A stretch of DNA of 64,000 nt from the NCBI GenBank assembly GCA_019096065.1, contig JAGUCH010000005.1:5146001-5210000 (forward strand). The letters are read 5' to 3'. The notes beneath the pieces are model-generated. The model saw only the letters and a program-made list of their open reading frames with translations, did no database searches and had not been told where the DNA came from. A program made the position numbers and the translations under genes. Shown in pieces: positions 39,601-48,326 of the stretch. Positions within the stretch are counted from its first letter, which is position 1. Each line of letters begins with the position of its first letter. The DNA comes from Paracyclopina nana. Its lineage: Eukaryota > Arthropoda > Copepoda > Cyclopoida > Cyclopettidae.

Positions 39601-41725
39601 TACTAAGGGAATGGCCGTTCAAGAGCTGAGCACGAGCTCATTATGGAAGCATGGACCCAAGTGGTTGTTGGAACCGGAGGAGAGCTATCCACAACCACAT
39701 TGCTTTGACCCAGATCCTGCTGCTATGGAGGCCGCTAGCTCCGACTTCAAAATAGTTCTGGCAACCACCACTGTGATGGAAGCAGGAGTAGCTGATGGCC
39801 CACTAGCGCAAGCGGTTGCTCAAGTGGCTCCTAGGTGGGCAGCAGAAATAAACCGAGCTCTCCCGCTAGCCCCTCAAGATTTTAAAGACAACTATAGAAA
39901 GTGCGTCCGAGTCCTAGGCTGGATGATCCTGTACGCCTCCAAATTGAGGGCCTTCGTAGCGAAACATAATAGGATCCCCAACGCTCAGGATTATGCGGAG
40001 TGGATGCAGCTTGATGCCAAGTTGGATGCTCCTATGGTAGCGGTGGCTGAAGCTCGATTGGTGCTGCGCGAGCAACTACTCTACTACGGCGAAGAGCTTG
40101 CCCATTTGAAGAAAGAAGGACGATTCCCTAGCAAGTCGAAGTTGTCTGGACTGAGAATTGCCATTGGACCTCAAGGAGAGTTGCGATCGATGGGAAGAAC
40201 TTCGGAGCTGGCTATTCCAGGATTGGGGCGGTCCAGACTAATACTGCCCCCCACAGATCTCACTCGCGAAATATTGACGGCCATACATCGCCAAAATGAT
40301 CATGAGATAGGGTACAAGACCCTGTTAAATCGGGCTCGAGCTCGATACTGGCCTCTACAATGCGACTCCATTGCCAAGAAAATAATAGCCGACTGCATCA
40401 CCTGTCAGAAGAAAACTCGTTCTCCTGCGGTTCCTCAGATGGCCCCGCTCCCGCCCACGGCGATCACCTATAAGGATCTGCTGCCTTTCAAACACGTATC
40501 TATCGACTTCGCGGGACCCTTCCCAGTCAGACTGGGGAGGAGTAATACGACGAGGTATGTGCTAATTACTGCCTGTCGCGACACCCACGCCATCCACGCT
40601 GAAGTAACAGAATCAATGAAAACGCAACACGTAGCGTCGGCCATTCAGCGAACAGTGGCACTTCGAGGCACGCCCATGTCAATCAGGTCTGACAACGGCC
40701 CTGGCCTCCCCTCCACTATGGAGGTCATTTGGGGCGACGAACGCCACGACGATGTACTTCAGCAGCTGAGATTGATTGATTGGAACTATCTGCGAAAATA
40801 CTCGTTGGACGTAGGAGTGAAAGAATGGACCTTCAGCCCCCCGTACGGACCCCATTTCAATGGCCTCGCAGAAACGGGGGTCCGCCTCTGGAAGAAGTAC
40901 TATTATAGGCACTACAGGAGATACACTTTCACCATGGACGACTTTTACACATTAACCAGTCGAGCGACAGCGTTAGTCAATAGCAGGCCTATCGGAGAGC
41001 TGAAAGGCGAAATAATTACGCCGTCGCATTTTTTAGTGCTGGGGCCACCGGGAGAACTTCTACCGGTGGCACATCCCGACCAGATCGACCGGGCCGAAGT
41101 GAGATTCGGGCTCATCGACAAGTTCTTGCAAGAACTCTGGGCTCAGTGGCTGCCACAGTTGCTGTTTCAAGTGCATCGCCTTCCCAAGTGGAGGCAATTT
41201 CAAGAAGAATTAAAAGAAGGTCAAATGGTACTCGTGGTCGATGCAAAAGAAAGGCGATGCGACTGGCGCTATGGAAAAGTAGTAAGGGTGATACGAGGCG
41301 CCGACAAAGTGCCCAGGCGAGCCGAAGTCCAAGTAGTCACAAAAAAGCAACCCAAGCACGTATTATCTCGCCCAATATCGAACTTGGTGCCTCTAAGCAT
41401 ATTCGAAGAAGACGCGCAGGAGAACAGAGTACAACCGCCTCAAAGGGAAATAGAAGTACAACCAGAAAAGGAGATCATTGCGGCCTCAGACGAAGTGATG
41501 GCTGCAGAAGCCAAGGAATTGCAAGCCACTTTGAAACGCTTCAAAAAGAACGAAAAAATAGCTCCAGTGCGCCCGACCCAACCCAAAAAGGGCAGAGATA
41601 CAATATTGGCAAAAGATGTACCCTTGCAAGTGGTGACCCGCGCTCAGCGCAGGAAAGAACAACAAAAGTTGCAGCAACAAGTGCTGGTGACGCGATTAGC
41701 TGTCATCGACCCAGATTGTTGTTGA
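33656..41725 (+). CDS. BEL/Pao gag-pol polyprotein, 2689 aa
   Basis: The first ATG of the open frame is at 33656; upstream sequence in the same frame lies in the LTR and has no ATG. The first 850 or so residues are low-complexity, charged and proline-rich, with a coiled-coil stretch near residues 365-405. A DUF1759-like gag core follows at about 870-1000, then three CCHC knuckles at about 1090-1160 (CX2CX3HX4C, CX2CX4HX4C, CX2CX4HX4C). The protease site reads MDTACES. RT has ADVKKMYLQF and the YMDD catalytic site near 1673. RNase H starts at FSDAS near 1858. Integrase has HX3H-like and CX2C zinc residues near 2210-2245 and a DDE triad (SIDFAGP, RSDNG, GLAETG) with 59 residues between the last D and E. 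A DUF5641-like tail ends it. No breaks are seen. BEL polyproteins are usually shorter. Confidence 0.93.
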   Translation: MTKSAKTRKNHGKEISAPTRYSARRINLPPPTSEEIAQQVAEQSGLTLQQLKENLTSKSSREPIVSKLYKPKNTSRQKTKWVFNRQPVAEQQADSQGQPLGITPLPFQNQPTNDPPDIVVTEDPNPLEEEASTAEKQQEGPKRVTPILRNYFDTYIIPARRKNMSLERNLNVNEPSAGADDTLGLQSQQPDMTLYLSPSGQDVMSRIKERAGQLGGGEEGERPSSSLSTTSSTIQPPSVSRPASTNMASMREESRQKEAALELAKQDSEKFAREAIRAVKDATYGPNNLRDLGDNGALVIDNLQAAANQYARTLPSAAAHELMVGVEQEIESLGSYIAHLDEVRVRLRKEQSQKSQVALTQQMSREIMKLKQLEAQEKEAREKLRAEQEQLERRRKELEEREKTAPVLNQPPPGGGPVAAAPPNNRPSPPPHHMRSGSLGSAPLLTNILTEPMSLQQSKLLSQPPQDSRRNLSPAAGSSGPQHPPPPHKTADLSQSEAQYMDVRARLRTSMRNMLDSFSNADCGPPQVERAINDYKEAERARVQFFVANPDLKTSQFVQSLDVPLQDMAFDANDELKQYQKHIRHALQSDKLTDDQSLREYRELLITMKAMSANLELEMSKKRSSEFIFELAQLLQQKLQRSRSLLTDHPQLRISDEARKEDVGVRILVQRATSAANRYNRPNPDYIVSQPFYDPLLNQSRREESSSTEDDDDSPPPVMPTRRTAPATVAGDTSAAVSFFDTPADPQFYQSISSRSRGMRVATGGGGPPGGSGPNSSNGSGGSRRGQPRDEAGGRSWRPPPHNQPPNGGGYRPPRPPGPPGGSGDPSGDPFDDPDQWADDNVAAANWPPMQPFNPIINMYQNIKLKPLDMEPFTGKIPSEYFNFKNNFKFLVHDNPTISVAEKFGRLCEKTANGPASRSYIYLPRTAENYQLALSRLEAKYGNVERQIDYAYNSLRSLGTIDHNDLDSISEAQAAVGQLAVQLQQIPGTNLASHHGRTRNSLKFTQKAKEAFNHYCQVLSPKGFTFDIFDQWCEAQMSQLFNEDTPKEKKTALVTQHAEETSTSSDYDSDEHSMLVLATAAAAADSRLKPFKACPICNDQHTLLRCQKFKELSINDRKTIAIQHRACFKCLIGQHRVPKCDKKWVCRICKSAKHNCLICPDAVAIANPATKEEPQPTTVKKEDDVTTRELLDFLKNLVKAQKPAQEEATGTVPNNVALITNKSAMLSYFIAPARLINPDTNAQIEINVLMDTACESNFITQQVYDSLKLAGTSTPQLIQSLNGKQSIPSKKAKVILQSTTSPDRQEISVYSVPKIIDPLELPTIAELKEKFPSLKNYDFPKRSSNEIHMLLGIQNYDWITDKSKSTPGQPYVIETKLGHVMLYSDNHKTVCATTSAAEVDSPNEGGTICYITQSQEITDDPFKVVENLWAMEAIGIGIEEENEDSKPTPKEEEYAIEILKKGIVQLPNKRYVIPVMWKPGEPTLRCNRVEAERMSEKFERKLKETMPKVYEASTKEIESSLQNGFIRKMDPTRDDLNTGFYLPGLTVSRLDKPSTPVRVVYDCSRKFSQGKSLNDAMLAGPNLLNDLINVLLKLRQKPVIVGADVKKMYLQFQLKEEDRKFFRFIWNKEHYESISLVFGAASSPCMALYGLREHAKKFEKSHPLGARAIIEDTYMDDLLTGADSAEQAEQIVKECNAIMEEACLPLMKWMSNKNITLDHLDSSLKKAPSAAEGEKILGMILDMENDVFKFAAPDLEQYLDRPVTMRTFASAAAKLYDPLGLLDPVTLAPRFAMQQVCALKYVTEIGWDTKLEELGNEDMRKVVKAWKANLAKLADLPCITFPRCIMPSNPIDVKLIMFSDASEIAYACVAYLRSTRPDGQVECHLLASRKRLAPLAERRTIPDLEIMGAVLGARLSKRIRRLGWNISSTMFFTDSSCVLTWLGKSGRSWVTFIGNRVSQIHRLTRGCLWRHVRSKDNPADYPTKGMAVQELSTSSLWKHGPKWLLEPEESYPQPHCFDPDPAAMEAASSDFKIVLATTTVMEAGVADGPLAQAVAQVAPRWAAEINRALPLAPQDFKDNYRKCVRVLGWMILYASKLRAFVAKHNRIPNAQDYAEWMQLDAKLDAPMVAVAEARLVLREQLLYYGEELAHLKKEGRFPSKSKLSGLRIAIGPQGELRSMGRTSELAIPGLGRSRLILPPTDLTREILTAIHRQNDHEIGYKTLLNRARARYWPLQCDSIAKKIIADCITCQKKTRSPAVPQMAPLPPTAITYKDLLPFKHVSIDFAGPFPVRLGRSNTTRYVLITACRDTHAIHAEVTESMKTQHVASAIQRTVALRGTPMSIRSDNGPGLPSTMEVIWGDERHDDVLQQLRLIDWNYLRKYSLDVGVKEWTFSPPYGPHFNGLAETGVRLWKKYYYRHYRRYTFTMDDFYTLTSRATALVNSRPIGELKGEIITPSHFLVLGPPGELLPVAHPDQIDRAEVRFGLIDKFLQELWAQWLPQLLFQVHRLPKWRQFQEELKEGQMVLVVDAKERRCDWRYGKVVRVIRGADKVPRRAEVQVVTKKQPKHVLSRPISNLVPLSIFEEDAQENRVQPPQREIEVQPEKEIIAASDEVMAAEAKELQATLKRFKKNEKIAPVRPTQPKKGRDTILAKDVPLQVVTRAQRRKEQQKLQQQVLVTRLAVIDPDCC

Positions 41726-42075
41726 CAAGGTCATTCACCCGCTCATTCATTCAAAACATTCTAGACTTTTCCGCCACCTCTCGCGCCGACCGCTCGCGCC
41801 AAAATTGGGCGCGCGGAAAATCCGTTCGCCAATCACGGATTGAGAAGTCAGCTGATTTCACTTTCCGCGTAGAGGATTGGCTGCCTCTTATCGCTCTGAC
41901 TTCGCATTGGACGAGAGCGCGACGCTACACTCACGGCGCAGCTGCTGCTCAGTTTCGGCTCAACTCTCCTCGAAGAAACACGTGTCGTTCCAACCTGCGC
42001 CGCCACTCGCTGGAAATTAGCCTCCTGTATCTCAATAGCCTGTACAAGGAAAAAGGACTGTCCTTTGACCTTGCG
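41726..42075 (+). promoter_or_regulatory. 350 bp gap between BEL ORFs with E2F-like dyad and CCAAT boxes
   Basis: A canonical E2F-like word TCGCGCCAAA (41794-41803) abuts a mirrored TTGGGCGCGC (41805-41814), forming a near-palindrome. CCAAT at 41829-41833 and inverted CCAAT boxes at 41876-41880 and 41906-41910 follow. This could be an internal promoter for ORF2, but the frame of ORF2 is also open through it. No TATA box is evident. Confidence 0.3.
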
Positions 42076-45063
42076 ATGACGGAACCCGAGGGCAATTCGA
42101 GCGGCAGCCGCTCGAATAAGAGGTATAATAAAACTTATAGCGAGGCGTCAGCAAAACGCGCCAAACGTGACGAAGCGTCAGCTGACTCGCTGCCGGGTTT
42201 TGATAATGGAGTTTCTCCCGATCGTAGGGTGGTCTTTGCCGAGGACGTTAAGACTAACGATGGGCCGCCACCTGGAGTGTATCGACGCCAGCGACAGTTT
42301 GTGAATCGAGACATAAGAGCAGCTGAAAGGAAATCGTTTGTGGAGGACGGAAAATACAAAGTGACATCGTCTGAACAGTGGGCGCAGCAAGAACGTGTAG
42401 TGATAGACTATTTTCACGCGATGCGGCTTCAACCCACCTCCGCTCGCCAAGCGCAGCTAAGTGTTGTAGCTACCCGCTTCGTCAGAAATTTTGGGTTCCT
42501 GCGAGCCTGGTATGTGCAAGAACTGCGACGTCTCGACTATGTAGCCTTAGCTTTGGTTTACTCGGACCCCCGCCAAGCCATCCTGGGGTCCGAAATCGAC
42601 TTCGCTGAGCCACTACCCTCGGATAGAAGAATCCTTGCTGAAAGAATGAGTGCACGTTTGGCCACTCTACAAATGGACGCCATGCGGTGCGGAGCAATTG
42701 CCGAAGGAGCTCCTGTGCTGCGCACAATGATTCAAGCGCACCCCTCGTTGTACGCCAGGTACGCGGCCAGTCTAGCCACCACGGGCACTGCCTTCTGCCC
42801 CCCGCTACCTTCTCAAGAGCAACAACATAACGGCATTGTCTCTCTGAAGACATATTCGGCTCTTTTCAATCTTGTCGCAGTGCAACGTCACCGTTATTTG
42901 TCGGAGTATGACACTCAAGGTCGACTGGAACCCTTCCAGCCGGATCGCATGGATCTGCGGGACGTATTGGCTCAATTTCCCGCCCAAGACAGCGGGAAAC
43001 TAAGAGGTTGGCTGCTCGAAGCGAACGACAAAGTTTACGGGCCGGATCCGACTCTGGCAGAAATAGCCATAGAGACTAACATTGTGAATTTGGAACAAGA
43101 CCCGATAATCTCGCCTCCAGTCACCTTGGAGGCCGATAATGCCTACGAGACTGATTGTCCGCTGGCCAAGGCAGTTCTTGCAGCAGTCCCTCCATCAGAA
43201 GATTGTCCCTACCCGTTCTGCTCCATGACATTGCCTATATCACCGCCAATGGGTCCACCTCTGCCCCACTGCAGCATTGACCAAAATCAATGGCAATATT
43301 ACCCGCTGGCAGATGCCAGGTTGGATGCGTCGGCCGGCCCTGGGCCCTATAACTTGTCAGAGAGAGGCCAGCGGTGTTTGATCTTATATACCGTTTCCTC
43401 GCAATGGAGTGCCGTCGATCAGCTGCTGACCAAAGAGAATTTCTATAGCACTGCCAAAACCTCAAGAATAATCTCAATCCATGCCACTGGATGGTCGCTA
43501 GCCTCTTATGCCCGCGCCAAGTTCTCTCAACCGGTGCCTCCCAAAGAAGCTTTTACGATGCTGGCCATGGCAGCCACAAATGGCGTAGTTCTTGCCATCA
43601 GGGTGCTATCGGGAGGCATAGGCGAGACTCATCTGGGAGTCACAATCCCTCCAGTGCTAGTCAACATGCTGGAAAGTGAATCGCTAAGAAAATACCAGTT
43701 TAACGTCGTTCACGAAAAGAGATGTTTGGCTGCCCTCAACATCAAGGCCAAAGGATTGTGTGAAGCAACAAATAGAGCCGCTTTCGCATTCCCTCAAGCA
43801 AACGAAGACTACAGAAACGTCAAAACGGGCGCCATCTTCGTAGCCACCCAGCTCGCATTACCAGTGATATTCGAGCCGGTCAGACCGGAACGAAAGAATG
43901 ACAAGAAGTCGGCCAAGGAGCTCGTGAAAGTCTTGGGTGAAAAAGTGTCGGTCAAGCACAATGGAAAAATCTTGCTGGATGTCACTCAGCTCAACTACTC
44001 TCAAGACCACACCAAATGGGAGCCTGAGGCGAAATGGTTCCTGTTTTATGAAGCCGTGCTGCCCCTGATCTTTCTCACACGTGAAGCAGTGGCTATATTG
44101 GATAATCTGAGCTACCCTGACACCGCTGACGTAAATCGCTGGATGATCTACCTTCTGGATCAAGTCGCCAACCAGCCTCAATTAATCAACATGCCCAACA
44201 AACAACTCAAAGATGTACGGCCCTTTGGCAACGGAGAATTTATGTCAGTGAAGAACGCAAAACCAGGGCCAGCATACCTATATTTAAATGAAGCAGCCCA
44301 AACCATCAACACTGAGAAAGACATCGTCAACCTTATGGCACGCCCGACGATGTACCGACCTGTTGATCTTGCCAATTGTACTCCAGGATTGAGGTCAGCT
44401 CTTTTGCAAGCCGCCAACGTCAACTCATTCGTTGAACTGACTTTCAACGTCGCTCTGGACCACCTGTTCTTGTCAGGACCTGCGTTTCCTCACCGATGCT
44501 TAAGATGTGGGTCTACACAACATGCCTTCACACTACAACAAATCTCTGCGGCAGCCGCAGAGAACAAGAAAGAAGACAGGCTCAAAAATACTCCAGTGCC
44601 ACTGCGGATCCCCGTCCCCACCAACGCTTGCAAAAACAAACGAGTCAAATGCATCTACCCACCGTGTGGATCAAGCGAACATGTCATGGCTGTCTGCCCA
44701 TTGCTTCTCGAAATTTGTGACCGCTGTCATTATATCGGTCACCAATCAAGACACCACATCACGATGCCGTTCTTGAGACTGATTGAAGACTTCATGGCCT
44801 GCGCCCCCTTTCATGCCACCGCCATTTCACTGCTACCTCACATCAAATGGTGCACCAGGATGTCGGGCGCAGACAATATCGAAATAACCGTGGAAATTGA
44901 TGAGCAACTCCAAAAAGTAGCCACACCCTATGGCCAACCTCTTGCTTGGTTGTGCCCTGCGGTCCCCGAGGCCACGGGGGGGGGGAATCTGGCGAGGTTG
45001 AGTGAGCCCCAGTATTCATTGTTGCGCAGAATTCTCTACTTTTGTAAGCTGACGCGAGAATAA
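42076..45063 (+). CDS. BEL accessory ORF2, 995 aa, zinc-knuckle protein of unknown function
   Basis: I chose the first ATG (42076) of a frame that is open without ATG from 41146. No signal peptide or clear membrane anchor is seen, so it does not look like an envelope protein. The N-terminal 100 residues are basic and Ser-rich. The middle is globular. The C-terminal part has a partial finger (CLRCGSTQH), then CX4CX4HX4C (begins CIYPPC) and, six residues on, CX2CX4HX3HH (CDRCHYIGHQSRHH). The same two modules with the same spacing occur in the antisense ORF at 61489-63999, so this is a conserved family. A middle segment resembles a decayed 3'-5' exonuclease (see findings). The last 24 codons lie in the 3' LTR. 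Nucleic-acid binding, perhaps packaging or a gag-like role, is an inference. Confidence 0.8.
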   Translation: MTEPEGNSSGSRSNKRYNKTYSEASAKRAKRDEASADSLPGFDNGVSPDRRVVFAEDVKTNDGPPPGVYRRQRQFVNRDIRAAERKSFVEDGKYKVTSSEQWAQQERVVIDYFHAMRLQPTSARQAQLSVVATRFVRNFGFLRAWYVQELRRLDYVALALVYSDPRQAILGSEIDFAEPLPSDRRILAERMSARLATLQMDAMRCGAIAEGAPVLRTMIQAHPSLYARYAASLATTGTAFCPPLPSQEQQHNGIVSLKTYSALFNLVAVQRHRYLSEYDTQGRLEPFQPDRMDLRDVLAQFPAQDSGKLRGWLLEANDKVYGPDPTLAEIAIETNIVNLEQDPIISPPVTLEADNAYETDCPLAKAVLAAVPPSEDCPYPFCSMTLPISPPMGPPLPHCSIDQNQWQYYPLADARLDASAGPGPYNLSERGQRCLILYTVSSQWSAVDQLLTKENFYSTAKTSRIISIHATGWSLASYARAKFSQPVPPKEAFTMLAMAATNGVVLAIRVLSGGIGETHLGVTIPPVLVNMLESESLRKYQFNVVHEKRCLAALNIKAKGLCEATNRAAFAFPQANEDYRNVKTGAIFVATQLALPVIFEPVRPERKNDKKSAKELVKVLGEKVSVKHNGKILLDVTQLNYSQDHTKWEPEAKWFLFYEAVLPLIFLTREAVAILDNLSYPDTADVNRWMIYLLDQVANQPQLINMPNKQLKDVRPFGNGEFMSVKNAKPGPAYLYLNEAAQTINTEKDIVNLMARPTMYRPVDLANCTPGLRSALLQAANVNSFVELTFNVALDHLFLSGPAFPHRCLRCGSTQHAFTLQQISAAAAENKKEDRLKNTPVPLRIPVPTNACKNKRVKCIYPPCGSSEHVMAVCPLLLEICDRCHYIGHQSRHHITMPFLRLIEDFMACAPFHATAISLLPHIKWCTRMSGADNIEITVEIDEQLQKVATPYGQPLAWLCPAVPEATGGGNLARLSEPQYSLLRRILYFCKLTRE
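44976..44989 (+). other. Polypurine tract
   Basis: A run of ten G followed by AA, ending two bases before the 3' LTR, fits the plus-strand primer position. The tract is inside ORF2 and encodes a Gly run there. Confidence 0.7.
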
Positions 45064-45303
45064 TAAAACAGTTGATTTTTACCGCCCAAAACAGTTAGTA
45101 CTTGACTTTATTTCGTTGTCTTTCTCGACCTTCAAAGGCCAAGGCCTGGCCTTGTGAGAGGTCTCGTTGTTGCCAGAGTGCTCTGGCTGTCTTAGAGCAC
45201 GCTCTGCTGCGGATTGACTGATATCTTAGACTTAGTCGTTGAGCGATCCACTGTGGATTGTTCTTGCCTGTTCGGTCATCATAGTAGGTGTCTGGATTCC
45301 ACA
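44990..45303 (+). repeat. 3' LTR of the BEL element
   Basis: It has the same 314 bp as the 5' LTR, with no difference that I can find by eye. The ORF2 stop is at 45061-45063 and the AATAAA poly(A) signal at 45062-45067 overlaps it. Confidence 0.95.
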
Positions 45304-45308
45304 CCCGA
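45304..45308. repeat. Right target-site duplication CCCGA
   Basis: It matches the five bases at 33262-33266. Confidence 0.85.
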
Positions 45309-46112
45309 TCTGTATTCGCAGCAGGCATAATAGTAAATGATGGAGGGTATGAATCAGATCCGCAGTAAATTGACTACCGATATTAGGCACGAAATCGAAA
45401 ACTGCAGTAATTTTCATGAAATAAGAGCAACCAAAAGTTGGCGACTCGTAGAATAATCTAGTGGCGTCAATAACGAAGAAGTTTTCAAAAATTAAGCTAT
45501 ATATTTTTCGCTAGAAATTGTCGTTAACCAGCCAGGTGAAAGCTCCTCTTGTTCCTGATGATAAGCCAGTTGCTATGAAATCTCTGATTATACCCTAGCT
45601 ACCAGCTAACGTACGTCATTTTCAGGTAATTATCTACTTGCAAATTTAATTCCTAGTAGCTATCTATTTGAATAAACGCATTAGCTCTATTGTCAAAAGC
45701 TCCAATTATTCGAATAATATTCTGATCTAAAAGCTGCTGGAATATGGATGTACTTTTGTACTGTCATTACCATTATGACAGGCTCAGATTGGACCTCTAA
45801 TGCTCCACAAATTGTAAGCTTGCCTAATTGAGCGCCTTCATTAATTCTGAACATAATTATATGAAAATATACTTACATAGTACATATATTCGCCTATTTA
45901 GGCATCGTTCATCTCCGCCAGAATACCGAAAAAATGCACCAAATCCCTAACAAAAAGAATCTAATGATAGCAAATTGTGTTGCTGCGCGTAGGAGAGAGA
46001 ATTCGGGGCCTTTTTCTCTCCCGATCTTTCTCTCCCTTTTTTTGTTGGTTATGCTTTGCGAGTATCTGCTCGTCGCAAACCTGGTTACTTGTGGCTCGAC
46101 TCTCGCAGCGAA
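45309..46112. other. Intergenic region upstream of the GPCR gene
   Basis: It is AT-rich with no coding signal. A CT-rich run (46010-46040) lies about 80 bp upstream of the GPCR ATG and is probably part of its 5' UTR. Confidence 0.4.
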
Positions 46113-48262
46113 ATGAACGCGACGACCATTGAGCCCGTCCTTATTGAGCTAAGCCCATCAAAGCCCAATTGCCCTGACTATAATGACGAAGGAGAAGAGA
46201 TCCTGGCTGAACTCAGCTTTTGGATGGAGGGGATTTTGCAGACGAGCGTGGCTGTTTGTGGCCTGATTTGCAACATCGTCTCCACCATAGTTTTGGCTGA
46301 CCGTGAAATGCAAAACAGCTTCAATCTGCTGCTGATTGCGCTGTCCATCTTCGACATTGGCTACCTCCTTGGCTCGATCCTGGAGAGCTTCAGAAAAAGC
46401 TTCAACTTGGTCTCTGCACTGCATACCAACCTGTTTCCCTGCTTCCTCTACCCTGGCCAAATGATCATGATGACTGCATCGATTTTCATGACAGTTGCCA
46501 TTGCCATGGAAAGATATGCAGCAGTGCACTACCCCTTGGACTACAATCAGGTAATTTACTTTCATATAAGCTAGTGGACTAGAAAATAATCTTAGCTGCA
46601 CGAAGGCATTGGATTTCGATTTTAAGTTGACCCATCGTGATTCTGTGGATTTTTTTTAAATTTGCAAAATGCGCCGTCTTATTTTTAGTGAAAAAGGCTG
46701 GCTTTAGGGCTGGCTTTCCGGTAAGCCAAAGCACCTCTTAAAAGTGCTTCCAGAATTGTATTGCTCAATAAATGTGACTGCATTGTTAGACGAATTTGGC
46801 TACTTTTGGCCTGAAATGAAAGTCCATGTCTTGTAACACTAATAAGGCACGGGTCAACGACGCTCGCGCGTCCTGCCTTAAAAATTTTTGCTTTTAGTTT
46901 CTATGACCGAATAAACCAATTAGTCTTTTGTTTTTGTAACCGTTTTCATTATGAGAAGATCCTGTCAGCTCAAATTAATAACGAGCTCTTTTTCACGGGA
47001 TATACTAAAATACGCAACATGCGCAATATGCGCAACAAATTTCGAAAATACTTTTTCACAGCTCAATTGTTTTGCCAGAAAATATTAGGCTGCCTTCTCG
47101 CTGGGATCCTTGGCTGGGATCAAGATTTATTGCACTTTGATCTCAGCTTATTCTACGTAATTGAGCAATTTTTTAAGATTTTGATGCTTTCCTTGATATC
47201 TTTGCAGTCCATGAATGATGCTCGTGCGAGCCTTCGTCGAGTCACAAAATATGTTGTACCTGTGGTTGTCTTCGCCATTCTGTTCAATATACCAAAGTTT
47301 TTCGAGTCTGAAGTTCTGCAAGTTACCGACCAATATGGCAACATGCATCTGGAGTTGGGAGTGACGAAACTGCGAAAGGACCCGCTCTACTCCACCTACT
47401 ACAGCTCTTGGGCCAGATCAGCTGTCACAGGGATAATCCCATTTTGCCTGCTCGTCTGGTTCAACATGAAAATCTATCAAGACATCCAGGTACAGCCATA
47501 ACTTCTTAGCAAATGCATGAATATGTAGAATTAACTTTTTGCTTGCTGTAGTTTCGCCGCCGTCGCCGTTGTCCCAGAAAGACAAGTGCTGAAGCCAAGG
47601 AAGAGCCATCAGGCCATAGGCAAAATTCCCACCTGATGTTGAACAAGACGACAGACTGCGCCATCAATATGCACATTCCACCTAAACAGAGTTTGACAAA
47701 CAACGCGAGGCGAACGATGGAGGATAACCTGGCAGTCATATTTATGGGAATAGTCGGAGTTTTCTTGCTATGCCATATGCCAAGGATACTGCTCAGTATT
47801 CATGAAATGTGGACGGTGAACGAGACCCTCAGGTGTGCTGAGTTGGGCAAAAAAGTGTTCCCACTGTGGGCCCTCATTTTCTCCCAGTTCAGCCATCTTC
47901 TCCTGGTCATCAACTCGAGTGTCAACAGCCTCATCTACTGCATGATCAGCTCGAGATTCCGCAAGGCTGCCTTGGACAAGGCCAAAAAGTGGGGCTGCAT
48001 TAAAAACGAGCGCGCAACCCCAGACTTGTTGGAAACAGCCGCAGGTTCACCGAACAACAAGCCGCAGAAACGACCCCATTTGCAGGACTTTACAGAGCTG
48101 CCATTGCACCAAGTGGAAATGCTGGAAATGGTCCCTGTGGCTGGTAAGCCTCAAGATGGCGCCGCCAGCTCACCTGAAGCTCAAGATGTTGTCATCAAAA
48201 GGGAAGATCTCATATCCATGAAGCATCAAAGCTCGGTTGTGCGAAAAGTTACTAAAGTATAA
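46113..48262 (+). CDS. Class A GPCR, FMRFamide-receptor-like
   Basis: Three exons, 46113-46550, 47208-47489 and 47552-48262, sum to 1431 nt and 476 aa. All junctions are phase 0. Seven hydrophobic helices are visible. TM1 carries GLICNIVS. TM3 ends with AMERYAAVHYPLDYNQ, an ERY in place of DRY. TM5 follows NIPKFFE, typical of insect FMRFamide receptors. TM7 reads NSSVNSLIYCMISSRFR, with Ser in place of Pro in NPxxY. The first exon has an N-glycosylation site in NATT. The long C-terminal tail (about 110 residues) is Ser/Lys-rich. It probably couples to Gq or Gi on binding an RFamide-type neuropeptide, but the ligand cannot be read from sequence. Confidence 0.85.
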
Positions 48263-48326
48263 ATTACACTTCTATGATTGGAGATGAATCGGCAAAAAAT
48301 ATAATTCTGCTCTTTATGTAATTTGG

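Larger units (their letters stand above)
33267..45303 (+). mobile_element. Apparently complete BEL/Pao-class LTR retrotransposon, 12,037 bp
   Basis: The element is bounded by two 314 bp LTRs starting TGG and ending ACA, with a 5 bp CCCGA target duplication. Inside are a primer-binding site, a gag-pol ORF, a 350 bp untranslated or regulatory gap, a second long ORF and a polypurine tract. The LTRs look identical by eye, which implies a recent insertion. Both ORFs are open over their full length. The gag (DUF1759-like), protease, RT, RNase H, integrase and DUF5641-like order is that of the BEL/Pao (Belpaoviridae) group. It is unusually long because of an extended N-terminal gag region and ORF2. 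Confidence 0.95.

Noticed and set aside
42076..45063. ORF2 as an envelope gene
   Set aside because: There is no signal peptide, no C-terminal membrane anchor and no fusion peptide; zinc modules suggest an intracellular protein.
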